From assembly GCF_014170335.1 (NCBI RefSeq), contig NZ_LZZS01000026.1, positions 186,001-250,000 of the forward strand: 64,000 nt of DNA, given 5' to 3'. Below, piece after piece: positions 39,816 through 50,048 of this stretch (positions within the stretch are counted from its first letter, which is position 1; the number at the start of each line of letters is the position of its first letter). A program made the position numbers and the translations under genes. This stretch comes from Achromobacter sp. UMC46. Its GTDB lineage: Bacteria; Pseudomonadota; Gammaproteobacteria; Burkholderiales; Burkholderiaceae_B. The notes under the pieces are model-generated. The model saw only the letters and a list, made by a program, of their open reading frames with translations, made no database searches and was not told where the DNA came from.

Positions 39816-39846
39816 AAAATGGCCCGGTGGATCACCGGGCCATTTT
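39816..39846. terminator. Bidirectional terminator between the island and lolA
   Basis: A 14-bp stem AAAATGGCCCGGTG/CACCGGGCCATTTT with a 3-base loop lies between the convergent RidA and lolA genes and can serve both. Confidence 0.9.
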
Positions 39847-39863
39847 CTTTACCTCTTCACCAC

Positions 39864-40490
39864 TTACATCTTCACGACATCCACGCCTTTAGGCGCCGTG
39901 AACTGGAATTCCTTGTCCGCCAACGTGGGATTGGGGGCGATCGCCGACAGGTCCACGCGGGTTGTCTGGCCGAACGAATCCAGCAATTCCACGCGCACCG
40001 GCAGGTTGTCCTTCATGCCGATGTCCACGCGCGAAAACCCGGCGTCGGCCGTGCGCGGCTTGGCGCGCAGCCAGTCCACGCCATCTTTGGACGGCAGCGC
40101 CGATACGTCGAACGATTGCTCCAGCGAACCGGAACCGAACAGGATCGCGGCAGGCGACGTGCCGATGGCGGCGTCCACCTTGCGCTCGGTCACCTGGGCC
40201 AGGTCGGGATCGAACTGGAACACCGTGCGGCCGTCGGAGATGACGAGCTGCTCGTAGGGCTTTTGCACCGCCCATTTGAACTTGCCCGGGCGCTGGAACG
40301 AAAACACGCCGGTCTGCGCCGGCTGTGTGCGGCCCTGGGTGTTCACCGTGTATTGCGAGAACGAACCGGTGGCCGCCGTGACGGTCGAGACAAAGGCCTT
40401 CAATTGCTCTTGCGCGCTGGCGGCAAACACCAGGGCCGGGGCCAGAGTCAGGGCGGTGGCGATGGCCAGGCGGCGAAACGTCTTCATCAT
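39864..40490 (-). CDS. lolA: Outer-membrane lipoprotein carrier protein LolA
   Basis: The 208-residue periplasmic chaperone takes lipoproteins from LolCDE to LolB. A signal peptide (to about residue 23, ALVFAASA) precedes the LolA fold, with the conserved [30 protein letters not shown] region. Its ATG overlaps the ftsK stop by four bases; a second ATG directly follows and has better spacing from GAGGAAG. Co-transcription with ftsK is the usual arrangement. Confidence 0.96.
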   Translation of the reverse strand: MMKTFRRLAIATALTLAPALVFAASAQEQLKAFVSTVTAATGSFSQYTVNTQGRTQPAQTGVFSFQRPGKFKWAVQKPYEQLVISDGRTVFQFDPDLAQVTERKVDAAIGTSPAAILFGSGSLEQSFDVSALPSKDGVDWLRAKPRTADAGFSRVDIGMKDNLPVRVELLDSFGQTTRVDLSAIAPNPTLADKEFQFTAPKGVDVVKM

Positions 40491-42880
40491 GCTTCCTCTC
40501 GGGCGGCAGCGGCGGCGGGAACCAGGATTTCCCGGTTGCCGTTGGATTGCATCGCCGACACCATACCTGATTGCTCCATCTGCTCGAGTAACCGGGCCGC
40601 GCGGTTGTAACCGATGCGCAGGTGGCGCTGCACCAGCGAGATCGACGCGCGGCGGTGCTTGAGCACCACTTCGCAGGCCTGGTCGTACATCGGGTCGGAT
40701 TCGGCGTCGCCGCCGATGCCGGTGACGCTGCTGGCGCCTTCGCCGTTGTCGCCCTCAAGCCCGCCTTCCAGCAGGCCTTCGATGTAGTTCGGTTCGCCCT
40801 GCGCCTTCAGGCTTTCCACCACGCGGTGCACTTCATCGTCGCTGCAGAACGCGCCGTGCACGCGCACCGGCAAGCCGGTGCCCGGCGGCATGTAGAGCAT
40901 GTCGCCCTGGCCCAACAGGGTTTCCGCGCCCATCTGGTCGAGAATGGTGCGAGAGTCGATCTTGGACGACACCTGGAACGCGATGCGCGTGGGGATGTTG
41001 GCCTTGATCAGGCCCGTGATGACGTCCACGCTGGGGCGCTGCGTGGCCAGGATCAGGTGGATGCCGGCGGCGCGCGCCTTCTGCGCCAGGCGGGCGATCA
41101 GTTCTTCGATCTTCTTGCCCACCACCATCATCAGGTCGGCCAGCTCGTCGATGACCACCACGATGGTGGGCAGCGGCGACAGCGGCTCGGGCGCATCGGG
41201 CGTCAGCGAGAACGGGTTCGGGATGGGCTCTTCGCGCTTGATGGCGTCGCGGATCTTGGTGTTGTAGCCCGCCAGGTTGCGCACCCCCATCTTGCTCATC
41301 AGGCGGTAGCGCTTTTCCATTTCGCCCACGCACCAGTTCAGCGCGTTGGCCGCGTGGCGCATGTCAGTGACGACCGGGGCCAGCAGGTGCGGGATGCCTT
41401 CGTAGACGCTCATTTCCAGCATCTTCGGGTCGATCAGGATCAAGCGGGTATGGGACGCGTCGGCCTTGTACAGCAAGGACAGGATCATGGCGTTGATCCC
41501 CACGGACTTGCCCGAACCGGTGGTGCCCGCCACCAGCAGGTGGGGCATCTTGGCCAGGTCGGCCACGACCGGGTTGCCGGCAATGTCCTTGCCCAGCGCC
41601 ATCGTCACCACCGAATGGCTGGCGTGATAGGTCTGCGAGCCCAGGATTTCAGACAGGCGCACCATCTGGCGGCGCGGGTTGGGCAGTTCCAGGCCCATCA
41701 AATTCTTGCCGGGGATGGTTTCCACCACCCGGATGCTGACCAGGCTGAGCGCGCGCGCCAGGTCCTTGGCCAGGTTAACGATCTGGCTGCCCTTCACGCC
41801 GGTGGCCGGCTCGATTTCATAGCGCGTGATGACCGGACCGGCCTGCGCCGCCACCACGGTGACGGACACGCCGAAGTCGGCCAGCTTCTTTTCGATCAGG
41901 CGCGAGGTGAATTCGATGGTCTCGGCCGAGACCGTTTCCTGGTTCGTCAGCGGCGGGTCCAGCAGGCTGATGGCCGGCAGGTCGCCCTCGGTGCCGCCCG
42001 ACGGCGCGAAGAACAGCGACTGCTGCTTTTCCTTTTCGACGCGTTCGGACTTGGGCACGACGGTAATGGCGGGTTCGATCCGCACCGGCTGCTCGTGCAC
42101 CAGCTTTTCCTGCTTGGCCTCGACCTGCTCGGTGCGCACGGCCTTGGCCACCTGGCCGACCTTGCGGTCTTCGCGGGCGGCGTAGGAATTGCGGATGCGG
42201 CGGACGACGCCCTCCATCCAGGAGCCCACGCGTTCGGCCACGGCCAGCCACGAGAACGAGAAGAACAGGCTCAGGCCGATGGCCAGCATGACCAGGAAGG
42301 CCAGCGTGCTGCCGGTGAAGCCGATGCTGCGGCTGATCAGGTCGGCCAGCGTGTGGCCGATGACGCCGCCTGCGCCGCTGGCGGTTTCGGACGCGCCGGG
42401 CAGATGCGTGCCGCGGCTGGCCAGGCGCAGGGCTTCCATGCCCAGCGAGCCCAGCAGCAACAGGAAGAAGCCGATGCCCTCTTCCCAGTGGACGCGCGGC
42501 AGCACTTCCGGCTGCTTACTATTAGTTACCTTAAGCTGGCTGGCCAGTCGGCGGTAGCCGGCGCGCACGCGGTGCAGCAGCAGGATGACCCACCACCAGG
42601 CCGAGAAGCCGAAGAGATAGAGCAGGATGTCCGCCAGATAGGCGCCCAGCCGCCCCCCGTGGTTGCGCACGACGTCGCCGGGCACGGAGTGCGACCAGCC
42701 AGGGTCGGACGCGCTCCAGGTGGCCAGCACCAGGGTGAGCCAGGCCGCCAGGGCGGCAAATAGGATCCAGCGGGCCTCGCGCAGCAACGCGGAAATACGC
42801 GTTTGTAGCGGCGAAGGCCCGTTGCGTGTGTTGCGCGAGGCGCGCGGAGAAGCAGTCGAGATACGCGGCATGCGGCTCAT
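40487..42880 (-). CDS. ftsK: DNA translocase FtsK
   Basis: The 797-residue septal DNA pump clears the terminus region and activates XerCD. Four or five N-terminal membrane helices (residues ~30-210) are followed by a short linker, then the RecA-like motor with Walker A GTTGSGKS (about residue 452) and Walker [15 protein letters not shown]. The C-terminal winged-helix gamma domain ([38 protein letters not shown]) reads KOPS sites. The linker is much shorter than in E. coli FtsK (1329 residues), as is normal in this lineage. ATGs at 42880 and 42871 are both possible starts. Confidence 0.98.
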   Translation of the reverse strand: MSRMPRISTASPRASRNTRNGPSPLQTRISALLREARWILFAALAAWLTLVLATWSASDPGWSHSVPGDVVRNHGGRLGAYLADILLYLFGFSAWWWVILLLHRVRAGYRRLASQLKVTNSKQPEVLPRVHWEEGIGFFLLLLGSLGMEALRLASRGTHLPGASETASGAGGVIGHTLADLISRSIGFTGSTLAFLVMLAIGLSLFFSFSWLAVAERVGSWMEGVVRRIRNSYAAREDRKVGQVAKAVRTEQVEAKQEKLVHEQPVRIEPAITVVPKSERVEKEKQQSLFFAPSGGTEGDLPAISLLDPPLTNQETVSAETIEFTSRLIEKKLADFGVSVTVVAAQAGPVITRYEIEPATGVKGSQIVNLAKDLARALSLVSIRVVETIPGKNLMGLELPNPRRQMVRLSEILGSQTYHASHSVVTMALGKDIAGNPVVADLAKMPHLLVAGTTGSGKSVGINAMILSLLYKADASHTRLILIDPKMLEMSVYEGIPHLLAPVVTDMRHAANALNWCVGEMEKRYRLMSKMGVRNLAGYNTKIRDAIKREEPIPNPFSLTPDAPEPLSPLPTIVVVIDELADLMMVVGKKIEELIARLAQKARAAGIHLILATQRPSVDVITGLIKANIPTRIAFQVSSKIDSRTILDQMGAETLLGQGDMLYMPPGTGLPVRVHGAFCSDDEVHRVVESLKAQGEPNYIEGLLEGGLEGDNGEGASSVTGIGGDAESDPMYDQACEVVLKHRRASISLVQRHLRIGYNRAARLLEQMEQSGMVSAMQSNGNREILVPAAAAAREEA

Positions 42881-42901
42881 TATAATTGGGCGTTAACCTA
42901 A

Positions 42902-44524
<1,623 letters not shown>

Positions 44525-44528
<4 letters not shown>

Positions 44529-44854
44529 AATGGCTCTACCTGGGCGTGGCGATCATCGCCGAGATCTTCGCCACCAGCGCCCTGAAGGGCTCCGAAGGCT
44601 TCACCCGCCTGGTTCCCTCGCTTATCACCGTGACCGGCTACCTGATCTCGTTCTATTTCCTGTCGCTGACGCTGCGCGAGATCCCGGTGGGCATCGCCTA
44701 TGCCATCTGGTCCGGCGTGGGCATCGTGCTGATCTCGATCGTGGGCGCGGTGCTGTTCAAGCAGCACCTGGACACGCCCGCGCTGATCGGTATCGGCCTC
44801 ATCATCGCCGGCGTGGTGGTGATGAACGTGTTTTCGAAATCCGTCTCGCATTGA
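44525..44854 (+). CDS. Small multidrug resistance (SMR) transporter, EmrE type
   Basis: The 109-residue protein has four membrane helices, the essential Glu13 in the first helix ([14 protein letters not shown]) and the SMR signature [14 protein letters not shown]. The EmrE/QacE subgroup exports lipophilic cations; the pattern fits this group rather than guanidinium exporters (SugE/Gdx). The ATG overlaps the Smr-domain stop (ATGA), so trxB-Smr-SMR forms a tight run. Confidence 0.93.
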
Positions 44855-45514
44855 CCCCCCGCGCCGAACCGCCGGCTGCATCCCGGATCCGCCGCAGGCT
44901 GACGGCCGGGTTGTGCGCGGCATGGTTGGGCATAGGCGGCCTGGGCTTGCTGCCGGCCGGCACCGCCTGGGCAGACGGGTTCAACCGGGCCGCGGAACTT
45001 GCGCGCTACCGGACCTGGCTGACGGATTTCAAGCAGGACCTGGACCGCTTGTCCGCCTCGCGGCGCCCGCTGTCCGAGGCCGAGCTGGACGCGATGTTCG
45101 CCCGCACCGTGGTGCCCGGTTCGCGCGGGGCTGTATTCATCCGCCAAAGCTTCGCGCGGCGCGGCGACGACGGCGCCTATTTCCCGCAAGCCGGCCCGCG
45201 CGCGGTGTTCCTGGGCGTGCTGGACAGCGGCATCCCCGCCGGCCAGGGCGGCCTGTACCCGGAAACGGACCCGGCGCTGAAGGTCGCCGGACCTGACCGT
45301 CTGGTACCTGCATGTGGATGTGGGCGACATGACCAATACCTATCTGCTGTCGGACAAGCATTTCACGCCGTACCGGCTGCCGCCCCCCGGCAAGCTGGAA
45401 CGCAACGCCTACCCGTTCCTGCTGATGGACACGCACGCCGGCGCGCTGCGCCTGGGCGGCGTCAGCAGCGAACTCTGGGGGCTTATCGTCTACCTGCACA
45501 ATGCCGCGCGTTGA
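44851..45514 (+). pseudogene. Frameshifted exported hypothetical gene
   Basis: A secreted-protein frame begins at TTG 44851 (overlapping the SMR stop) with a basic start and a hydrophobic signal ending near GTAWADGF, and runs to about 45290. The coding pattern then continues in the next frame (LTVWYLHVDVGDMTNTYLL... to NAAR, stop at 45514). Removing one G at 45289-45290 joins the two parts without a break (KVADLTVWYL), so a single-base insertion or sequencing error is likely. Together they give a protein of about 220 residues that I do not recognise. It may be functionally linked to the next gene, with which its end overlaps. Confidence 0.7.
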
Positions 45515-46649
45515 ATCCGCCCTGCGCCTGCTTGCGCTGACGGCCCTGTCGATGGCGCCCGGACTGGCCAACGCGCTGTGCGAGCCCCTGGCGGCGTCCG
45601 CGCAGCGCCAGACCCTGGTGGCGGACATCTCGCTGGAAGGCACCAACACCCTGCTGGCGCTGGACGGCTCGCGCATCCAGTCATGGCAGCCCGCCGTCTC
45701 GGTGGAGACCGGCGCGCGCGCCACGCCTGTGATCTGGGCCGAACGCGTGGACTGGTCGGTGTACGCCGCCGCGCCGAACGCGCGCATCGGCGTCGCGATG
45801 CTGCGCTTCGAAACCGGCGCCGACGGGCGCCGGCATCTGTGCGGCATCGCGCGCTACGGCGCCAACGCCGTGGATGCGGCCCGTAAATCCGGCAAGGCCG
45901 CCCTGCCGTCACCCGACGCGGAGACCCGCTACTACTATGGCGAGGGTGAGCGGTTGACCGGTTTCGAGGAGCGCTACCGCGGGGCCGACGGCCGCCCGAA
46001 CCCGCCGGTACGCTACTGCCTGCGCTATGACGAGCACGGTTGGCTGGCCGAACTGGGCGCCAACGATTGCGCCGCCCCCTCTCAACCGATGACCCGTTAC
46101 GTGCATGACGCGGCGGGCCGGTTGCTGCGCGTCATCGCCTATCAGGAGAAATCCGGCGAGGCGTCGCAGGTCGTGGCCTATGACGGCCAGGGCCGCACGA
46201 TGCAGCGCTATCTGCGTCCACACGTCGGGTGGGCCGAAGACGGCCCTGCGCTGGGGCTGCCCTATCGCGAGATTCAAAGCGAGTACGCCGTGCTGGTGTT
46301 GCCGGGCCCGGCCTGGAAGCCGCCCGCGCTGGATTCGTACCACTATGACTGGGCCATCGTGCGGCCCACGCCCGCCGGCAGCGGCAATGGCGGCGGCGAC
46401 ATCTACGCCGCCAAGCGCGACCCCGCCCAGGTGCTGGCCAAAGGCAACAGCGGCAATGGCGGCCAGTTCGCTTTGACCGCCGCGCAGAAGCAGCGCATCT
46501 GGGACGCCGCCGGCAAGACGCCAGGCGGCGTGCAATGGCTATGGGCGCCCGGCCAGACTTATACCTTGCTGCAAGCCGTGCCCGGCGCGACGTGGGCCGC
46601 CTGCACCGATCCGGAAAACCGCAAAGCCGACGCCTGCGGAACGCCTTAG
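45501..46649 (+). CDS. Exported hypothetical protein with YD-like repeats
   Basis: The 382-residue protein has a signal peptide (cleavage near GLANALCEP) and paired cysteines. In its middle third are units that look like RHS/YD repeats (YCLRYDEHGWLAEL, RYVHDAAGRLLRVI, VAYDGQGRTMQRYL), a beta-strand motif that often forms surface or toxin shells. No toxin domain follows. A Gly-rich stretch (GSGNGGGD) precedes the C-terminus. Its start overlaps the end of the frameshifted gene by 14 bases. Its TAG stop shares bases with the stop of the convergent symporter gene. Confidence 0.75.
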   Translation: MPRVESALRLLALTALSMAPGLANALCEPLAASAQRQTLVADISLEGTNTLLALDGSRIQSWQPAVSVETGARATPVIWAERVDWSVYAAAPNARIGVAMLRFETGADGRRHLCGIARYGANAVDAARKSGKAALPSPDAETRYYYGEGERLTGFEERYRGADGRPNPPVRYCLRYDEHGWLAELGANDCAAPSQPMTRYVHDAAGRLLRVIAYQEKSGEASQVVAYDGQGRTMQRYLRPHVGWAEDGPALGLPYREIQSEYAVLVLPGPAWKPPALDSYHYDWAIVRPTPAGSGNGGGDIYAAKRDPAQVLAKGNSGNGGQFALTAAQKQRIWDAAGKTPGGVQWLWAPGQTYTLLQAVPGATWAACTDPENRKADACGTP

Positions 46650-48736
46650 GCGTTTTCAGCCGGCGGCCGGGGCGCGGCCGGATGGCGCAGATAGTCCACC
46701 AGCGCCAGCGTCGCCCGGTCGGGCGGCGGCGTCAGCAACGACACCACGATGATGGTCAGGAAGGCCACGGGCGCGCCGAAGATGCCCGCCGCGATCGGCT
46801 GGATGCCCCACCACAGGTCCACCGGCTGCGTGCGGGAAATGCCCAGCACCCATTCGCGCAGCCACGGATGCGTGTGCGTCATGTACGCGAAGGTCACGGC
46901 CAGGCCCGCGGCCATGCCCAGGGTGGCGCCCCATTTGTTGGCGCGCCGCCAGAACACCCCCATGACCAGTGCTGGAAAGAAGGACGACGCCGCGAACGAG
47001 AATGCCGCGGACACCATGAAGAGAATATCGGCAGGCTTGCGCGCGGCCACCCAGGCCGCGCCGAACGCCACCACCAGCAACAGGATTTTCGACACCATCA
47101 CCCGGCGCGCGGCCGACATGCGCGGCGACACCATCCGGTACCACATGTCGTGCGACAGCGAATTGGACAAGGTCAACAGCAAGCCGTCGGCGGTGGACAG
47201 CGCGGCCGCCAGCCCGCCGGCCGCCACCAGCCCTGAAATCACATAGGGCAGCCCCCCGATCTCGGGCATGGCCAGCACCACCACATCGGCCCCCATGCTG
47301 ATTTCGCTTAATTGCACGACCCCGTCGCGGTTGATGTCGGTGACGTCCAGCAGATTGGCGTCCACCGCGCTCCAGGCATGCACCCAGTTGGGCAGGCTCA
47401 GGAAATTCGAGCCGACCACCTGCGTATAGACCTCGTACTTGACCAGCAGGGCCAGCGCGGGCGCCATGAAATACAGCAACAGGATGAACAGCAGCGACCA
47501 GCACACGGATTTGCGCGCCTCGATCACCGAGGGCGTGGTGTATGAGCGCATCAGGATATGCGGCATCCCCGCCGTCCCCAGCATCAGGCACAGCACCAGC
47601 GCCAGGAAATTGATGCGCATGTTGCGCCGCTCTTCCGGGTCTTTGGCGGGGAACGGCTCCGCATGCGGGGTGGGCGGGGCCGCCCGCGCCTCGAAAGTCG
47701 CGCGGGCTTGCGACCAGACCACGCGCGCATCCTCTACGCTGGCCGGGTAGGCGGCCAATTCCCGTTCGGCGGAACGGATCTCGACCATCGGCGCGTCAGT
47801 GGTGTTCAGTTGGGCCAGGCGGCTGCGCAGCTTGTCTTTTTCCAGCGTCCAGGATTCGGGCAAGGCCTGCACGCGTTGCGCCATCTGGTCGGCGTGCTGC
47901 TGCCACAGCCGGCGCACTTCGATTTCGGAAGGGTCGTTCTGCAGGTAGATCTCTTTTTCGGTCACCTGCTGCAGCACCACGCCGGCCGACAATTGCGGCA
48001 CGGGCATGTTGGTGTGCTTGATCGACAGCCACACCACCGGCACCAGATAGGCGATGACAAGGATGATGTACTGCCCCACCTGCGTCCATGTCACGGCGCG
48101 CATGCCGCCCAGGAACGAACAGACCAGCATGCCGCCCAGCGCCACGAAAATGCCCAGTTCGAACGAAATGCCGGTCATGCGCGTGGTGATGATGCCCACG
48201 CCGTAGATCTGGGCCACCAGGTAGGTGAACGAGCACAGGATGGCGCAGGCCACGCCCGCCATGCGCGGCATGTTGCCGCCGTAGCGCGCGCCCATGAAGT
48301 CGGGGATGGTGTACTGCCCGAAGCGGCGCAGGTAGGGGGCCAGCAGCATCGCCACCAGCACATAGCCGCCCGTCCATCCCATGATGTAGGCCAGCCCGCC
48401 GTAGCCGGTCAGGTACAGCGTGCCCGCGACCCCGATGAACGACGCCACCGACATCCAGTCCGCCGCCGTGGCCATGCCGTTGTAGATGGCGGGCACGCGC
48501 CGTCCGGCCACGTAGTATTCGACCTGGTCCGACGTGCGGCACACGATGCCGATGCCGGCGTAGAGGCTCACCGTGACCAGCAGGAAGACATAGCCGATCC
48601 AGTTACGCGGCATCCCCAGGATCTCGGCCAGCGCCATCAGCAGGATCATCAGCGCGAAGCCCGCCGTGTACAGCACGTAGATGCGGCGCAGGCGGATCCG
48701 GAACTGCTGGGGGGTGTCTCCGCTGAAAAACGGCAT
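46646..48736 (-). CDS. Sodium:solute symporter, VC_2705/ActP-like group
   Basis: The 696-residue membrane protein has 12-13 helices of the SSS family (FLLVTVSLYAGIGI, DQVEYYVAGRRVPAIYNGMATAADWMSVASF, GYVLVAMLLAPYLRRFGQYTIPDFMGARY). An unusually long soluble, charged insert (about residues 265-360, coiled coil-like) separates the central helices, as in the VC_2705 subgroup that works with a DUF4212 small subunit. Acetate or other monocarboxylates are transported by related proteins; substrate here is unknown. Its ATG overlaps the small-subunit stop (ATGA), confirming the pair. Confidence 0.9.
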   Translation of the reverse strand: MPFFSGDTPQQFRIRLRRIYVLYTAGFALMILLMALAEILGMPRNWIGYVFLLVTVSLYAGIGIVCRTSDQVEYYVAGRRVPAIYNGMATAADWMSVASFIGVAGTLYLTGYGGLAYIMGWTGGYVLVAMLLAPYLRRFGQYTIPDFMGARYGGNMPRMAGVACAILCSFTYLVAQIYGVGIITTRMTGISFELGIFVALGGMLVCSFLGGMRAVTWTQVGQYIILVIAYLVPVVWLSIKHTNMPVPQLSAGVVLQQVTEKEIYLQNDPSEIEVRRLWQQHADQMAQRVQALPESWTLEKDKLRSRLAQLNTTDAPMVEIRSAERELAAYPASVEDARVVWSQARATFEARAAPPTPHAEPFPAKDPEERRNMRINFLALVLCLMLGTAGMPHILMRSYTTPSVIEARKSVCWSLLFILLLYFMAPALALLVKYEVYTQVVGSNFLSLPNWVHAWSAVDANLLDVTDINRDGVVQLSEISMGADVVVLAMPEIGGLPYVISGLVAAGGLAAALSTADGLLLTLSNSLSHDMWYRMVSPRMSAARRVMVSKILLLVVAFGAAWVAARKPADILFMVSAAFSFAASSFFPALVMGVFWRRANKWGATLGMAAGLAVTFAYMTHTHPWLREWVLGISRTQPVDLWWGIQPIAAGIFGAPVAFLTIIVVSLLTPPPDRATLALVDYLRHPAAPRPPAENA

Positions 48737-49035
48737 CAGCGGTCCTCTCCGGCGGCTTCCGCCTCGGCGTGCTCGTCGGCCTGGTTCATGACCCGGGCGT
48801 ACACGCCGATGATGATCAGGTAAGCCAGCGGCGCGCCGTAGGCCGCCATCCAGAAGGCGAACGGCCAGCCGATGAAATCAAAGGTCAGGCTGCGGGCGAA
48901 AAAGGCGGGAACGAAGGTCAGCGCCGCCCAGACGGCCAGCAGCAACAGGATCAACCGCAAGTTGCGGCGCCAATACGGGGGGGACGCAGAGGGAGTGGAC
49001 GCGGGCGGAGAGGTCAAAGCGCGGGGTTCGGGCAT
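48736..49035 (-). CDS. DUF4212 small subunit of the sodium:solute symporter
   Basis: The 99-residue protein has two membrane helices (LILLLLAVWAALTFVPAFF and FAFWMAAYGAPLAYLIIIGVYARVMN) and the DUF4212 pattern of a putative sodium/substrate symporter small subunit. It precedes the large subunit with stop/start overlap. It ends with an Ala/Glu-rich cytoplasmic tail. Confidence 0.92.
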   Translation of the reverse strand: MPEPRALTSPPASTPSASPPYWRRNLRLILLLLAVWAALTFVPAFFARSLTFDFIGWPFAFWMAAYGAPLAYLIIIGVYARVMNQADEHAEAEAAGEDR

Positions 49036-49120
49036 AGCTAGGATGTAGAGACCCTACCTGGATAGCGCGAAACGCTGCGTCTGAAAAGCCCGTGTGGATG
49101 AAATCCAGGCTTTTTATGCG

Positions 49121-49163
49121 ACAACGGCTGGCACTGCCTGGTGCCAGCCGTTGTGCGTTTTGC
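49121..49163 (+). terminator. Orphan hairpin with T run
   Basis: A perfect 14-bp stem (49121-49134 with 49141-49154, loop TGCCTG) is followed by GCGTTTTGCTTTTTTT. It has the form of a plus-strand terminator, but the nearest upstream plus-strand gene ends at 46649. Confidence 0.6.
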
Positions 49164-49215
49164 TTTTTTTGAGTACTGCTTTACTTTTTTTATGTACCGG
49201 TGCCGCCGGTATTTG

Positions 49216-49249
49216 CCCATGCAGGGCTTTGTCTCCTCACCTGCATGGG
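49216..49249. other. Hairpin CCCATGCAGG/CCTGCATGGG
   Basis: A perfect 10-bp inverted repeat with a 14-base loop lies 60 bases beyond the orphan terminator-like hairpin. Function unknown; it has no T run. Confidence 0.6.
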
Positions 49250-49643
49250 AAGAGATTCTGCACCAAGTGCGGGAATGCCACACTAGGGGAATGCCCTAAG
49301 ACGGAGCATTCATTTACATATTCCGTGCACCGAAGCAGTGCAATTTGACCGCAAAGTTCTAAATATTGGGATTTTTTGGCGAAAACGCACGAATTGAGCC
49401 AAATTCAGAAATCCCGCCCATCCCGGAATATGACGATCGCCACCGCAGCATGCCCGGAATCGGGCGCGGCGCGCAATCGGACCAACACCCGAAGCTGCCC
49501 CTCAGCAAGCCCGGCGCGCAGAAGAAAGCCACAGAACCTTTAGGTATAGCCAGGCGTACAAAAAGAACCGCACAGCCTTAAGAAGAACGCCCCAGACACC
49601 AGAAAAATAGCCGCGCCGCCGCCGGGCCGCTCCCAAGGCGGCG

Positions 49644-49694
49644 CAGCCCCCTCGGGGGGCAGCAAGCTCGCAAAGCGAGCGCAGCGTGGGGGGC
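49644..49694. repeat. GC-rich palindromic intergenic repeat
   Basis: This dense set of nested palindromes (CCCCCTCGGGGG, then GCTCGC-AAA-GCGAGC, closing with GTGGGGGGC) resembles the repetitive 'CCCTCGGGGGGCAGC...GCGAGCGTGGGGGC' elements scattered in Bordetella and Achromobacter intergenic DNA. It ends six bases before the KdpE-like box. Confidence 0.6.
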
Positions 49695-49699
49695 CCACA

Positions 49700-49716
49700 T
49701 TTATTTTTTGTTTACA
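49700..49716 (+). promoter_or_regulatory. KdpE-binding box upstream of kdpF
   Basis: TTTATT-N5-TTTACA followed by CCCC matches the E. coli kdp operator (TTTATA-N5-TTTACA then CCCC, as I recall it) at 14 of 17 positions, in the correct place and orientation. It lies 148 bases before the first kdp reading frame. It is likely the site where phosphorylated KdpE activates the operon. Confidence 0.75.
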
Positions 49717-49836
49717 CCCCCCTCCCCAACCTATATCCCGTTTTTACCCCCTGCTCCGTAACCTGCCGGTGTCCTGATTGGTCACCTGGCCTGCCCGGCG
49801 CGCATCCGCTTTTGCCGCGCAGGCCCGTCGTTCGAA

Positions 49837-49851
49837 GGGAGCCGCGCTCCC
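49837..49851 (+). promoter_or_regulatory. Hairpin next to the kdp ribosome site
   Basis: GGGAGC-CGC-GCTCCC forms a perfect 6-bp stem directly before the GGAGG ribosome site (49853-49857) of the first kdp frame. It could affect translation; its role is inferred only from position. Confidence 0.35.
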
Positions 49852-49863
49852 GGGAGGAAAAAC

Positions 49864-49962
49864 GTGGATGCCATCTATATCGCCGTCTTCGCCGTCATGG
49901 CCGGGCTGACTGCCGCCCTGCTGCGATTCTGCGAAGCCCTGTCTACCGGAGAGTCGTCATGA
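49864..49962 (+). CDS. 32-residue membrane peptide upstream of kdpF
   Basis: GTG 49864 lies six bases after a perfect GGAGG and opens a 32-codon frame ([20 protein letters not shown], then [12 protein letters not shown]). The first 20 residues are one hydrophobic helix. Its TGA overlaps the kdpF ATG (ATGA), so translation is coupled to the operon. Small membrane ORFs are found before kdpF in other Burkholderiales and are sometimes annotated only as hypothetical. It could be an extra Kdp subunit or a leader peptide. Confidence 0.7.
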   Translation: MDAIYIAVFAVMAGLTAALLRFCEALSTGESS

Positions 49963-50048
49963 ACTGGCTCTATTGGGTCAGCGGCCTGACCGCCGCCCTG
50001 CTGTTCGTGTACCTGCTGGTCGCCCTGTTCAAACCGGAGAAATTCTGA
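49959..50048 (+). CDS. kdpF: Potassium-transporting ATPase subunit KdpF
   Basis: The 29-residue single-helix peptide ([20 protein letters not shown], then VALFKPEKF) has the family's exact length and its KPEKF ending. It stabilises the KdpABC complex in the membrane. Its start overlaps the preceding small frame, and its TGA overlaps the kdpA ATG. Confidence 0.95.
   Translation: MNWLYWVSGLTAALLFVYLLVALFKPEKF

Larger units (their letters stand above)
49036..49863. other. Long intergenic region before kdp
   Basis: There is no confident gene in these 828 bases. They contain two hairpins (49121-49163 and 49216-49249), an AT-rich stretch to about 49590, a GC-rich palindromic repeat (49644-49694), a KdpE-like box (49700-49716) and the kdp leader, which has a small hairpin next to the ribosome site. 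Short frames on both strands over the hairpins look accidental. Confidence 0.6.

Noticed and set aside
46640-46652. Palindrome CGCCTTAGGCG at converging stop codons
   Set aside because: It is simply the shared stop region of two convergent genes (TAG and TTA on opposite strands) and is too short to be a terminator.
49038-49348. Short frames on both strands over the pre-kdp hairpins
   Set aside because: They overlap perfect inverted repeats, have no ribosome sites and conflict with one another. The plus-strand one has a CxxC pair but nothing else to support it.
49366-49581. 71-codon plus-strand frame before kdp
   Set aside because: It has no ribosome site, polar low-complexity composition and no recognisable domain.
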